59,963 bases of DNA, taken from NCBI GenBank assembly GCA_007120745.1, contig SKNC01000091.1, forward strand, positions 1-59,963, written 5' to 3'. This document shows, one piece after another, positions 33,755-41,776 of this stretch (positions are counted from its first letter, which is position 1; each line of letters begins with the position of its first letter). Below the pieces are notes generated by a model, which was not told the DNA's origin, made no database searches, and saw only the letters and a list, made by a program, of their open reading frames with translations. Source of the stretch: Bacillota bacterium. GTDB lineage: Bacteria; Bacillota; Dethiobacteria; SKNC01. The translations under genes and the position numbers were made by a program.

Positions 33755-34084
33755 ATGACAACACCTAAGCTGCACGTGAAAAAAGGAGATACGGTAATCG
33801 TTTTGTCCGGAAAAGACAAAGGCAAAAAGGGAAAGATTATTTCCTGCCTCCCCAAAGAAGGTAAAATCGTGGTGGAAGGGGTCAATATTGTTAAGAAACA
33901 TACCCGCCCTACCCAAAAATCTCCCCAGGGAGGGATTAAAGAACAGGAAGCCCCCATCAGGACTTCAAAAGTTTCACTCGTGTGTCCTTCCTGCAAGAAA
34001 CCCACCAGAGTGGGCAAGAAAATTCTGGCTGATGGGACAAAAACCAAGGTATGCGGTAAATGCCAGGAAACCATCGAACGCTAA
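33755..34084 (+). CDS. rplX: 50S ribosomal protein L24, zinc-ribbon form
   Basis: Assembly-initiator protein; 109 residues. The KOW motif is at the N-terminus (KKGDTVIVLSGKDKGKKGKI, about 9-28). The C-terminus has paired cysteines CPSC and CGKC (about 75-78 and 99-102), predicting a zinc ribbon. AAGGAGGTGG precedes the ATG. Confidence 0.97.
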   Translation: MTTPKLHVKKGDTVIVLSGKDKGKKGKIISCLPKEGKIVVEGVNIVKKHTRPTQKSPQGGIKEQEAPIRTSKVSLVCPSCKKPTRVGKKILADGTKTKVCGKCQETIER

Positions 34085-34108
34085 TTTCCGCTGAAAGGAG
34101 GTAGGGTT

Positions 34109-34648
34109 TTGTCCGGACTTAAGGATAAATACGTAAAAGAAGTTAGAAATGAAATGATGAAAAAATTTGAATATGATAATATTTGGGAAGTGCCGCGCCT
34201 GGAGAAAGTGGTAATTAATATGGGCGTAGGTGAAGCCAAGGAAAACCCAAAGCTTTTAGATGCTGCGGTCAGAGATCTTTCCGTCATCACCGGCCAGAAG
34301 CCTGTGGTTACCAAAGCCAAAAAATCCGTAGCCAGCTTTAAACTGAGAGAGGGAATGTCCATCGGCTGCAAGGTGACACTGCGGGGACAAAGGATGTATC
34401 ATTTTCTGCAGAGGCTCATCAATACAGCCTTACCCCGGGTAAGAGACTTCAGGGGCATCTCTCCCAAATCCTTTGATGGAAGAGGGAACTATTCCCTGGG
34501 ATTAAAGGAGCAGTTAATTTTTCCGGAAATAAACTACGATGACGTGGAAAAAATTATGGGTATGGATATAACCATCGTAACTTCTTCGAAAACCGATGAA
34601 GAATCGCGAGAACTCCTTAGGCTTTTAGGAATGCCATTTAGAGCTTAA
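34109..34648 (+). CDS. rplE: 50S ribosomal protein L5
   Basis: 5S rRNA-binding protein of the central protuberance; 179 residues. The PRLEKVVINMGVGEA segment (about 30-44) and RGISPKSFDGRGNYSLG (about 115-131) are characteristic. TTG start at 34109 with AAAGGAGGT nine bases or so upstream. Confidence 0.97.
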   Translation: MSGLKDKYVKEVRNEMMKKFEYDNIWEVPRLEKVVINMGVGEAKENPKLLDAAVRDLSVITGQKPVVTKAKKSVASFKLREGMSIGCKVTLRGQRMYHFLQRLINTALPRVRDFRGISPKSFDGRGNYSLGLKEQLIFPEINYDDVEKIMGMDITIVTSSKTDEESRELLRLLGMPFRA

Positions 34649-34675
34649 GAAATTTGCACTTAAGGAGGGAATAAG

Positions 34676-34861
34676 GTGGCCAAAAAGTCGTTAATTGCTA
34701 AAGCAAAGCGGGATCCGAAATTTAAGGTAAGAAGGTACTACCGCTGCATGATTTGCGGACGTCCCCATGCTTATCTGCGAAAATTTGGCATGTGCCGTAT
34801 ATGCTTTCGCAAGCTGGCTCATGAAGGGAAAATACCTGGAGTTAAAAAAGCCAGCTGGTAA
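34676..34861 (+). CDS. rpsN: 30S ribosomal protein S14, type Z
   Basis: The short zinc-binding form of S14, 61 residues. CMICGRPHAYLRKFGMCRIC gives the C-x2-C-x12-C-x2-C site. GTG start at 34676 after AAGGAGGG. No zinc-free paralogue is in the window. Confidence 0.98.
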   Translation: MAKKSLIAKAKRDPKFKVRRYYRCMICGRPHAYLRKFGMCRICFRKLAHEGKIPGVKKASW

Positions 34862-34890
34862 ACAGTACTTGTGAAAGGGGGTATCATGAT

Positions 34891-35289
34891 ATGACCATGA
34901 CGGATCCGATTGCAGATATGCTCACCAGAATTCGAAACGCCAACAGAGTTCAACATGAGCAGGTAGAAATACCCGCTTCAAAAATGAAACTGGCCCTGGC
35001 AGAGATATTGAAAAATGAAGGATTCATTAGAGAGTATGAATACCGTAAGGACAGTAAACAGGGATTGATCCGGGTTTACCTGAAATACGGGGGTTCCAAA
35101 GAAAGAGTAATTACCGGTTTAAAAAGAATCAGCAAACCGGGTTTAAGGGTATATGCAAATAAAGATGAACTGCCCAAGGTTTTGGGGGGTCTGGGAATTG
35201 CCGTTGTTTCCACATCAAGAGGTTTAATGACGGATCGAGATGCCAGAAGCTCCGGAGTAGGCGGAGAAGTGATATGCTACGTATGGTAA
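34891..35289 (+). CDS. rpsH: 30S ribosomal protein S8
   Basis: Primary binder of the 16S central domain; 132 residues. TDPIADMLTRIRNAN at the N-terminus and the STSRGLMTDRDAR segment near the C-terminus are diagnostic. ATG 34891 is 11 bases after AAGGGGG; ATG 34897 is a weaker alternative because of spacing. Confidence 0.97.
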   Translation: MTMTDPIADMLTRIRNANRVQHEQVEIPASKMKLALAEILKNEGFIREYEYRKDSKQGLIRVYLKYGGSKERVITGLKRISKPGLRVYANKDELPKVLGGLGIAVVSTSRGLMTDRDARSSGVGGEVICYVW

Positions 35290-35317
35290 AAGTACTATTG
35301 ATTGGAGGTCTTAAGTA

Positions 35318-35854
35318 ATGTCCAGGATTGGCAAAAAACCTATTAACATTCCCGAGGGCGTAGAAATCACGGTTTCCGATAACCTGGTCACGGTAGAAGG
35401 TCCCAAGGGGCAGCTGCAAAAAATAATCCCTAAGGACATCAGTGTTGAAATAAAAGATAATGTCCTGATGGTGACCCGCCCTTCGGACAGCAGCCAGCAC
35501 CGTGCTTTACACGGACTATCCCGGAGCCTTATCAACAACATGGTGGAAGGGGTTACGAAAGGGTATGAAAAAACCCTGGAACTGGTGGGTGTTGGTTACA
35601 GGGCTACGAAACAGGGGAATAACGTAAATATTGCCATTGGTTACGCTCATCCCGTAATTATTGAACCGGGAGAAGGACTTGAACTGGATGTGCCGGCACC
35701 CAATAAAATCGTGGTTAAAGGTATTGATAAAGAAGCCGTAGGGCTGTTAGCTGCCAATATTCGGGATGTAAGAAGGCCGGAACCCTATAAAGGCAAAGGA
35801 ATAAAGTACCTGGATGAGAAAATCAGGCGAAAAGTAGGTAAAGCCGGTAAGTAG
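35318..35854 (+). CDS. rplF: 50S ribosomal protein L6
   Basis: Sits near the sarcin-ricin loop; 178 residues with two similar alpha/beta halves. SRIGKKPINIPEGVE at the N-terminus and RRPEPYKGKGIKY (about 151-163) mark the family. GGAGGTC precedes the ATG. Confidence 0.98.
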   Translation: MSRIGKKPINIPEGVEITVSDNLVTVEGPKGQLQKIIPKDISVEIKDNVLMVTRPSDSSQHRALHGLSRSLINNMVEGVTKGYEKTLELVGVGYRATKQGNNVNIAIGYAHPVIIEPGEGLELDVPAPNKIVVKGIDKEAVGLLAANIRDVRRPEPYKGKGIKYLDEKIRRKVGKAGK

Positions 35855-35877
35855 TCCGTTGGAAGGGAGGAATAACA

Positions 35878-36246
35878 TTGTTCCGGAAAGAAAGCAGAAA
35901 TTTTTTAAGAAAAAAAAGACATATGCGCATCAGGTCCCGGGTCTCTGGAACATCCGAACAACCCCGCTTAAACGTTTTCCGCAGTTCCAGGCAGATTTAT
36001 GCTCAAGTTATTGATGATCTCAGCGGAACCACCATGGTCAGCGCTTCCAGCCTTGACCCTGAACTGTCAGGAAAACAGGAGGGGTTGAGTAAAAAAGAAA
36101 AGGCAAAGCTGGTGGGAGAATTATTAGCCAAAAGAGCCCTGGAAAAAGGTGTAGATAACGTCATATTCGACCGGGGAGGATACCGGTATCACGGCAGGGT
36201 GAAGGCCTTAGCGGACGGAGCCAGAGAAGCAGGCCTAAAATTTTAA
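35878..36246 (+). CDS. rplR: 50S ribosomal protein L18
   Basis: 5S rRNA-binding protein; 122 residues. RPRLNVFRSS-type segment (here QPRLNVFRSSRQIYAQ, about 43-58) and GYRYHGRVKALADGAREAGL at the end are typical. TTG start at 35878 after GAAGGGAGG. A 63-base AT-rich gap separates it from rpsE. Confidence 0.97.
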   Translation: MFRKESRNFLRKKRHMRIRSRVSGTSEQPRLNVFRSSRQIYAQVIDDLSGTTMVSASSLDPELSGKQEGLSKKEKAKLVGELLAKRALEKGVDNVIFDRGGYRYHGRVKALADGAREAGLKF

Positions 36247-36309
36247 GTTTGGTTACATTTTATGATAATATTTTTGAGAATTTAATCTTCTGATAAAGGA
36301 GGGAAAAGC

Positions 36310-36819
36310 TTGCAAAGGAATAAACGCAAAGATCCTAAAGAATCCGAATTCATAGAAAAAGTCGTTAATATTAACAGGGTAGCTAAAGTGGTAAAAGGCG
36401 GCAGGCGCTTCAGCTTCAGCGCCCTGGTTGTGGTAGGAGATGGCAAAGGTAAAGTAGGAGCAGGCCTGGGCAAAGCTGGAGAAGTGCCGGAAGCCATTCG
36501 AAAAGCCATTGAAGATGCCAAAAAGAATATGATTGATGTTCCCATTGTGGAAGGTACCATTCCCCATGAAATCATGGGAAGGTTCGGTGCAGGAAAGGTC
36601 CTCTTAAAGCCTGCTTCCAAGGGAACCGGTGTGATTGCCGGTGGCCCCGTAAGGGCAGTCTTAGAAGCGGCAGGGATTAAAGATATATTAACCAAGTCCC
36701 TGGGTTCCGCCAATGCTATTAATATGGTGAAAGCAACTCTGGAGGGAATAAAGGGAATGAAGAGAGCAGAAGAAGTTGCCAGGCTTCGAAACAAAAGCGT
36801 TTCTGAGCTCTTTAGTTAG
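36310..36819 (+). CDS. rpsE: 30S ribosomal protein S5
   Basis: Fidelity and mRNA-entry protein; 169 residues. The spectinomycin loop KGGRRFSFSALVVVGD (about 30-45) is unaltered, and GSANAINMVKAT (about 136-147) is typical. TTG start at 36310 after AAAGGAGGG. Confidence 0.97.
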   Translation: MQRNKRKDPKESEFIEKVVNINRVAKVVKGGRRFSFSALVVVGDGKGKVGAGLGKAGEVPEAIRKAIEDAKKNMIDVPIVEGTIPHEIMGRFGAGKVLLKPASKGTGVIAGGPVRAVLEAAGIKDILTKSLGSANAINMVKATLEGIKGMKRAEEVARLRNKSVSELFS

Positions 36820-36829
36820 GAGGAATATC

Positions 36830-37012
36830 ATGAAAATGCTTCGGATAACCCTGGTAAAGAGCCCCATTGGTTATGCAGAGACCCAAAAAAGAACTGTGGC
36901 CAGCTTAGGGCTTACCAGGTTAAATACGAGTAAAGACCATAAAGACACTCCTCAAATAAGAGGGATGATTAATAAAATAAAACACCTGGTTAAAGTGGAA
37001 GAAATCAGCTAA
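36830..37012 (+). CDS. rpmD: 50S ribosomal protein L30
   Basis: Small 50S protein, 60 residues. LRITLVKSPIGY and the LGLTRLN segment (about 26-32) are diagnostic. ATG 36830 with AGGAGG six bases upstream is chosen; the frame continues upstream into rpsE without a site. An ATG two codons later is possible. Confidence 0.95.
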   Translation: MKMLRITLVKSPIGYAETQKRTVASLGLTRLNTSKDHKDTPQIRGMINKIKHLVKVEEIS

Positions 37013-37050
37013 AGGTTCGAGACGGTAACCATGAAAAGGAGGTGTTCAAA

Positions 37051-37491
37051 ATGCGCTTACATGAACTGAAGAGTTCACCGGGTGCCAGGCAGAAGGCCAA
37101 AAGAAAAGGCCGCGGCATCGGGACAGGACTGGGTAAGACCGCCGGCAGAGGCCATAAAGGACAGAAATCCCGCTCCGGCGGAGGAGTAAGGCCGGGTTTT
37201 GAAGGCGGGCAGATGCCTCTACAGCAGCGTCTTCCCAAAAGAGGTTTTACCAACATTTTCAAGAAACAAATTGTTGAAGTGAACACGAAAACCCTGAATC
37301 GTTTTGAAGACGGCACGGAAGTGACTCCCCAACTGCTTTTGGAAACGGGGATCATTAAGTCATTTAAAGATGGGGTAAAGATATTAGGCAGCGGTGACCT
37401 GAACAAAAAATTAACCGTAAAGGCGCATTACTTTAGTAAATCGGCAGTAGAAAAAGTGGAAGCTGCAGGCGGCAGGACCGAGGTGATATAA
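37051..37491 (+). CDS. rplO: 50S ribosomal protein L15
   Basis: Late-assembly protein; 146 residues. MRLHELKSSPGARQKAKR and the Gly/Arg-rich arm (GRGIGTGLGKTAGRGHKGQ, about 22-40) are typical. ATG 37051 with AGGAGGTG six bases upstream is preferred to 37042. The stop overlaps the secY ATG by one base. Confidence 0.97.
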   Translation: MRLHELKSSPGARQKAKRKGRGIGTGLGKTAGRGHKGQKSRSGGGVRPGFEGGQMPLQQRLPKRGFTNIFKKQIVEVNTKTLNRFEDGTEVTPQLLLETGIIKSFKDGVKILGSGDLNKKLTVKAHYFSKSAVEKVEAAGGRTEVI

Positions 37492-38747
37492 TGCTGGATA
37501 TCATCCGGAGCGCATGGAAGATAAAGGAGCTTCGCAACAGAATTACCTTTACACTGGTGATGTTTGTGGTTTTTCGACTGGGGTCCCATGTACCGGTGCC
37601 GGGAATCGATGTGGGGCTGCTGCAGGAATTTTTTCGCGGTGATACCCTTTTTGGATTTTTAAATGTTATCGGGGGAGGGGCTCTGAGCAACTTTACCATC
37701 TTTGCTATGAGTATTACCCCTTACATCAATGCCTCCATTATTATGCAGCTTCTGCAGGTAGTTATACCCAGGCTGGAGGAACTGGCCAAAGAGGGAGAAG
37801 AGGGCAGAAAAATTATTAATCGCTACATCCGTTATGCCACCATCGTACTGGCTTCCATTCAGGCGGTAGCCATGACCTTTGGGCTGATTCGGGGCGCTAT
37901 TATTAACCCCGGGGTCCTTTCTTATATTACCATTATCATGGCCCTTACGGCGGGCACAGCATTTCTGATGTGGTTGGGGGAACAAATTACGGAAAAAGGA
38001 ATCGGTAACGGTATATCATTAATTATCTTCGCCGGTATTATCGCCAGCTTCCCCGAAGGAGCCGCAGTGCTGTTTGAGAGAGTGCGGGTAGGTGAGGCAA
38101 ATATCCTGGGAATTCTGGCCATTGGAATATTTTTCCTTGCCCTGGTTGTCTTTATCATTATGCTTACGCAGGGGGAGCGCCGGATCCCGGTGCAGTATTC
38201 CAAAAGAGTTGTGGGACGTAAAATATACGGTGGACAGTCCACCCATATTCCGCTAAAAGTAAACCAGGCCGGAGTGATTCCTGTTATTTTTGCTTCTTCC
38301 ATACTTATGTTTCCGCCTACTCTGGCACAGTTTGTGAACCATCCCATCACGGTACGAATCGCTGCTGTGCTGGACTGGGGTTCACCTGTAAATACGGTTT
38401 TATATTTCACTTTAATTATTTTCTTCACCTATTTTTATACGGCGATACAGTTTAATCCGGTGGAAGTATCGCAGAACATTAAAAAACACGGGGGTTTTAT
38501 CCCGGGGCTGCGGCCGGGAAGGCCTACGGCGGAATTTTTGGAAAGAATCATGTCCAGGATTATCCTGGTAGGGGCACTGTCTCTGGCAGCGGTCAGCACG
38601 TTACCCATTCTTTTACAAAATACCACGGACTTAAACCTTATCTTCAGCGGTACCGGTCTTATCATTATTGTGGGTGTATCCCTGGAAACAGTAAAACAGA
38701 TCGAAAGCCATCTTTTGGTCAGGCACTATCAGGGCTTTATCAAGTAA
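37491..38747 (+). CDS. secY: Protein translocase subunit SecY
   Basis: Central channel of the Sec translocon; 418 residues with about ten membrane helices. The plug-region GGALSNFTIFAMSITPYINASI (family motif, about residues 62-83), the QGERRIPVQYSKR cytoplasmic loop (about 225-237) and the PGLRPGRPTAEFL loop (about 338-350) are hallmarks. Start codon overlaps the rplO stop. In most Firmicutes adk follows; here map starts 16 bases later and adk is absent. Confidence 0.98.
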   Translation: MLDIIRSAWKIKELRNRITFTLVMFVVFRLGSHVPVPGIDVGLLQEFFRGDTLFGFLNVIGGGALSNFTIFAMSITPYINASIIMQLLQVVIPRLEELAKEGEEGRKIINRYIRYATIVLASIQAVAMTFGLIRGAIINPGVLSYITIIMALTAGTAFLMWLGEQITEKGIGNGISLIIFAGIIASFPEGAAVLFERVRVGEANILGILAIGIFFLALVVFIIMLTQGERRIPVQYSKRVVGRKIYGGQSTHIPLKVNQAGVIPVIFASSILMFPPTLAQFVNHPITVRIAAVLDWGSPVNTVLYFTLIIFFTYFYTAIQFNPVEVSQNIKKHGGFIPGLRPGRPTAEFLERIMSRIILVGALSLAAVSTLPILLQNTTDLNLIFSGTGLIIIVGVSLETVKQIESHLLVRHYQGFIK

Positions 38748-38763
38748 CGGGGGTTTATTACGC

Positions 38764-39519
38764 ATGATTACCTTAAAATCAGACCAGGAAATTGAGCTGA
38801 TGAGGGAAGCAGGTAGAATTGTAGCCTTAACTCACGAAATTTTGGCTAAGGCCGTTCAGCCGGGGATTACCACAGCGGAACTGGATGTTATGGCGGAGAA
38901 AAACATAAGGACCCACGGGGGTGAACCGGCCTTTAAAGGATATAATGGTTTTCCTGCCAGTATCTGCACCTCCATCAACGAACAGGTGGTCCACGGGATT
39001 CCCAGCTTAAGAAAACTGAAAGAAGGCGAAATCATCAGCATCGATGTGGGTGTGTGTTACCGGGGGTATTACGGAGACGCAGCGGTGACGCTGCCGGTAG
39101 GGAAAATCAGTGACCAGGCAGCCAGACTCATTGAAGTTACCCGGGACTCCCTCTATAAAGGGATAGAATTTACCCGGGCAGGGAACCGCTTATCCGACAT
39201 ATCCCATGCGGTTCAGGCCTATGCTGAAGCTCATGGGTACCATGTGGTCCGCAGTTACGTGGGTCACGGGATCGGGAGCAGCATGCATGAAGAACCGGAG
39301 GTTCCTAACTTTGGGAAGCCGGGCCGAGGCCCTAAACTGCAAAAAGGGATGGTCTTAGCCATAGAGCCCATGATAAATATTGGTACCTGGCAGGTGGAGA
39401 CCCTGGAGGATAACTGGACAGTGGTGACCGGGGATGCCAGCTTTTCTGCTCACTTTGAACATACGGTTGCCATTCATGAAGAAGGAGCGGAAATCCTTAC
39501 CCGATGCGATGCCATTTAA
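38764..39519 (+). CDS. map: Methionine aminopeptidase, type I
   Basis: Removes the initiator methionine from nascent proteins; 251 residues. The five metal ligands are visible: two Asp in IDVGVCYRGYYGDAA (about 94-108), His in GHGIGSSMHEEP (about 170), Glu in AIEPM (about 204) and Glu in FEHTVAI (about 235). ATG at 38764 is preceded only by a weak site (AACGGGGG). It directly follows secY. Confidence 0.97.
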   Translation: MITLKSDQEIELMREAGRIVALTHEILAKAVQPGITTAELDVMAEKNIRTHGGEPAFKGYNGFPASICTSINEQVVHGIPSLRKLKEGEIISIDVGVCYRGYYGDAAVTLPVGKISDQAARLIEVTRDSLYKGIEFTRAGNRLSDISHAVQAYAEAHGYHVVRSYVGHGIGSSMHEEPEVPNFGKPGRGPKLQKGMVLAIEPMINIGTWQVETLEDNWTVVTGDASFSAHFEHTVAIHEEGAEILTRCDAI

Positions 39520-39555
39520 TGTTGCGGTGAATCAGGATTTGAAGGAGGGTTGGCC

Positions 39556-39837
39556 TTGACGATTCCAACCACGGGCCAGTTAGTGTGTTCCAATGCCGGA
39601 AGAGACCAGGGAAGTTATTATATTGTTACCCGGATTATTGATGAAAAGTTAGTTGAGGTAGCCAATGGAAGCAGCCGTAAATTGAACAGCTCAAAACGTA
39701 AAAATATTAAGCACTTAAAAATACTGCCATACGTGGATGAAGAACTGGGGAGCAGGTTGGAACTGCAGCAATCCAATGACCATGAGCTGGTTAAGGCACT
39801 GAATAAGCTGCTGCAAAAGAAAATCAAGCAGCATTGA
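39556..39837 (+). CDS. KOW domain RNA-binding protein (L14e-like)
   Basis: A 93-residue basic protein of the KOW/L14e-like family found between map and infA in many Firmicutes. The N-terminal part (GQLVCSNAGRDQGSYYIV, about 7-24) is the KOW-type barrel; the rest is charged and helical (NKLLQKKIKQH at the end). Probably binds RNA or ribosomes, but its role is not established. TTG 39556 is preferred because GAAGGAGGG ends six bases before it; TTG 39550 abuts that site. Confidence 0.85.
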   Translation: MTIPTTGQLVCSNAGRDQGSYYIVTRIIDEKLVEVANGSSRKLNSSKRKNIKHLKILPYVDEELGSRLELQQSNDHELVKALNKLLQKKIKQH

Positions 39838-39858
39838 AAGGGAGGTTTTTACTGCCTG

Positions 39859-40077
39859 ATGTCCAAAAAAGATGTTATTGAAGTTGAGGGTACCGTGGTG
39901 GAACCTTTACCTAATGCCATGTTCAGGGTAGAAATTGAGGGTGGGCACAAAATATTAGCCCATGTATCCGGGAAAATAAGGATGCATTTTATCCGTATAC
40001 TGCCTGGAGACAGGGTTTTAGTAGAGTTATCGCCATACGATTTAACCCGGGGCCGCATCACTTATCGATATAAATAA
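39859..40077 (+). CDS. infA: Translation initiation factor IF-1
   Basis: Single OB-fold initiation factor that occupies the A site; 72 residues, the exact usual length. KKDVIEVEGTVVEPLPNAMF and the SPYDLTRGRITYRYK end are diagnostic. The ribosome binding site GGGAGG is about 13 bases from the ATG, slightly long. Confidence 0.97.
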   Translation: MSKKDVIEVEGTVVEPLPNAMFRVEIEGGHKILAHVSGKIRMHFIRILPGDRVLVELSPYDLTRGRITYRYK

Positions 40078-40090
40078 GGAGGCATGAGGG

Positions 40091-40207
40091 ATGAAAGTCA
40101 GACCATCCGTCAAGACAATCTGCGAGAAGTGCAAGATTATCAAAAGAAAAGGGAAAGTCATGATAATCTGTGAAAACCCCAAACACAAGCAGAGACAGGG
40201 GAAATAG
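40091..40207 (+). CDS. rpmJ: 50S ribosomal protein L36
   Basis: A 38-residue zinc-binding protein, one of the smallest ribosomal proteins: MKVRPSVKTICEKCKIIK at the start and CENPKHKQRQGK at the end. Zinc ligands are Cys11, Cys14, Cys27 and His32, the C+ form. AAGGAGGCATGAGGG precedes the ATG. It lies between infA and rpsM as expected. Confidence 0.96.
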   Translation: MKVRPSVKTICEKCKIIKRKGKVMIICENPKHKQRQGK

Positions 40208-40281
40208 TATAAATGTGTATAATTTAAGGCGAAAAAGGGTACTTTATTTGTTTGTTGACTTTTTTAAAGGGAGGTGGAAAA

Positions 40282-40653
40282 ATGGCCAGGATAGCCGGAG
40301 TGGACTTACCCAGAGACAAAAGGGTAGAAATTGCCCTTACCTATATATTTGGAATTGGAAGAACTACTTCTCAAAGCATTTTGAATGAAACCGGAGTGAA
40401 AAACAATACCCGGGTCAGGGACCTTACGGAGGACGAAATCGCTCGCCTTAGAGATATTATTGAAAAGCAGCACAAAGTGGAAGGAGACCTTCGCCGGGAT
40501 GTTACCATGAACATTAAAAGACTCATTGAAATTGGCAGCTACCGGGGGATTCGTCACCGCCGGGGTTTACCGGTGAGAGGACAGAGCACAAAAAATAATG
40601 CCCGCACCAGAAAAGGGCCCAAACGAACCGTGGGAATTCGGAGAAAGAAATAA
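40282..40653 (+). CDS. rpsM: 30S ribosomal protein S13
   Basis: Head protein that bridges to L5; 123 residues. ARIAGVDLPRDKRVEIALTYIFGIG at its N-terminus (family motif, residues 2-26) and RGLPVRGQSTKNNARTRKG near the C-terminus identify it. ATG 40282 after AAAGGGAGGTGG is preferred over the upstream in-frame TTG-type start at 40252. Confidence 0.97.
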   Translation: MARIAGVDLPRDKRVEIALTYIFGIGRTTSQSILNETGVKNNTRVRDLTEDEIARLRDIIEKQHKVEGDLRRDVTMNIKRLIEIGSYRGIRHRRGLPVRGQSTKNNARTRKGPKRTVGIRRKK

Positions 40654-40668
40654 AAGGGGGGACAATGA

Positions 40669-41061
40669 ATGGCCAGAAGAAAAACCGCTCGCCCGCGCCG
40701 TCGTGAGCGTAAAAATATCGAACATGGGGTGGCTCACATCAAGTCAACCTTTAACAACACCATTATATCTATTACCGATTTAAAAGGAAACAGCATAGCC
40801 TGGTCCAGCGCGGGCACCGTGGGCTTTAAGGGTTCCAGGAAGTCCACTCCTTTTGCTGCCCAGATGGCTGCTGATGCCGCAGCCAAAGCAGCCATGGAGC
40901 ATGGATTAAAAGAGGTTGAAGTTTTTGTTAAGGGACCCGGGGCCGGCCGAGAGGCAGCCATCCGGTCGCTGCAGGCAGCAGGGTTGGAAGTAAACCTTAT
41001 CAAAGATGTTACTCCTATCCCTCATAACGGCTGCCGGCCGCCGAAAAGAAGAAGAGTATAA
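40669..41061 (+). CDS. rpsK: 30S ribosomal protein S11
   Basis: Platform protein at the E-site mRNA exit; 130 residues. The STFNNTIISITD (about 26-37), GFKGSRKSTPFAAQ (about 54-67) and C-terminal PHNGCRPPKRRRV motifs are exact. AAGGGGGGA precedes the ATG. Confidence 0.98.
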   Translation: MARRKTARPRRRERKNIEHGVAHIKSTFNNTIISITDLKGNSIAWSSAGTVGFKGSRKSTPFAAQMAADAAAKAAMEHGLKEVEVFVKGPGAGREAAIRSLQAAGLEVNLIKDVTPIPHNGCRPPKRRRV

Positions 41062-41098
41062 ATTTTTAATCAATACAATGGAGGTGTTACTGTAAGGA

Positions 41099-41725
41099 AT
41101 GGCGAGATATAAAGAGTCAGTATGCAGGCTTTGCCGCCGTGAAGGACTGAAACTCTATCTGAAGAGCGAACGATGCTACACCGATAAGTGTGCAGTTGAC
41201 CGGAGAACCTATGGTCCCGGTCAGCACGGGCAGTCCCGGCGCAAAGTTTCAGAATTTGGCACTCAGTTACGGGAAAAACAAAAAGCCAGAAGAATCTATG
41301 GTGTATTGGAAAAGCAGTTTAGAAATTATTTTAAGCAGGCAGCCCGCAAAAAAGGTGTTACCGGAGAAGCCTTACTTCAGATTTTAGAAAGCAGGCTGGA
41401 CAACGTGGTGTACCGTTTAGGATTAGCCGGTTCCAGGAATGAAGCAAGACAAATGATTACCCATGGGCATTTCCGGGTAAATGACCACAAAGTTGACATT
41501 CCTTCGTACCTGGTGCGTTCCGGTGATGAAATAACTGTCCGGGAAAAAAGCCGCAGTATGACCAGGTTTAAAGAACTTTGGGAAATGGCTGAACAAAGGG
41601 CTCATCCGGAATGGTTGGAGTTTGATGCTGAGAAGTGGAAAGGCAGGATGGTTCGACTGCCTTCCCGGGAAGAAATTGATATTCCCATCAGTGAGCATTT
41701 AATTATCGAACTTTACTCCCGTTAA
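41099..41725 (+). CDS. rpsD: 30S ribosomal protein S4, zinc-binding form
   Basis: Primary 16S rRNA binder and fidelity protein; 208 residues. Cysteines at 9, 12, 26 and 31 (C-x2-C-x13-C-x4-C) give the zinc-containing type. The S4 domain includes SRNEARQMITHGHFRVN (about 112-128). ATG 41099; GGAGGTG is rather distant and a short AAGGA lies directly before the start. Confidence 0.97.
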   Translation: MARYKESVCRLCRREGLKLYLKSERCYTDKCAVDRRTYGPGQHGQSRRKVSEFGTQLREKQKARRIYGVLEKQFRNYFKQAARKKGVTGEALLQILESRLDNVVYRLGLAGSRNEARQMITHGHFRVNDHKVDIPSYLVRSGDEITVREKSRSMTRFKELWEMAEQRAHPEWLEFDAEKWKGRMVRLPSREEIDIPISEHLIIELYSR

Positions 41726-41776
41726 AAATTTACCCCTCAGAAGGTTTTCATGACTTATAAGAGGAGGTTTGATTGA

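Noticed and set aside
40208..40281. Internal promoter between rpmJ and rpsM (TATAAT at 40218)
   Set aside because: There is a good -10 match but no -35 and no extended -10; the region is AT-rich.
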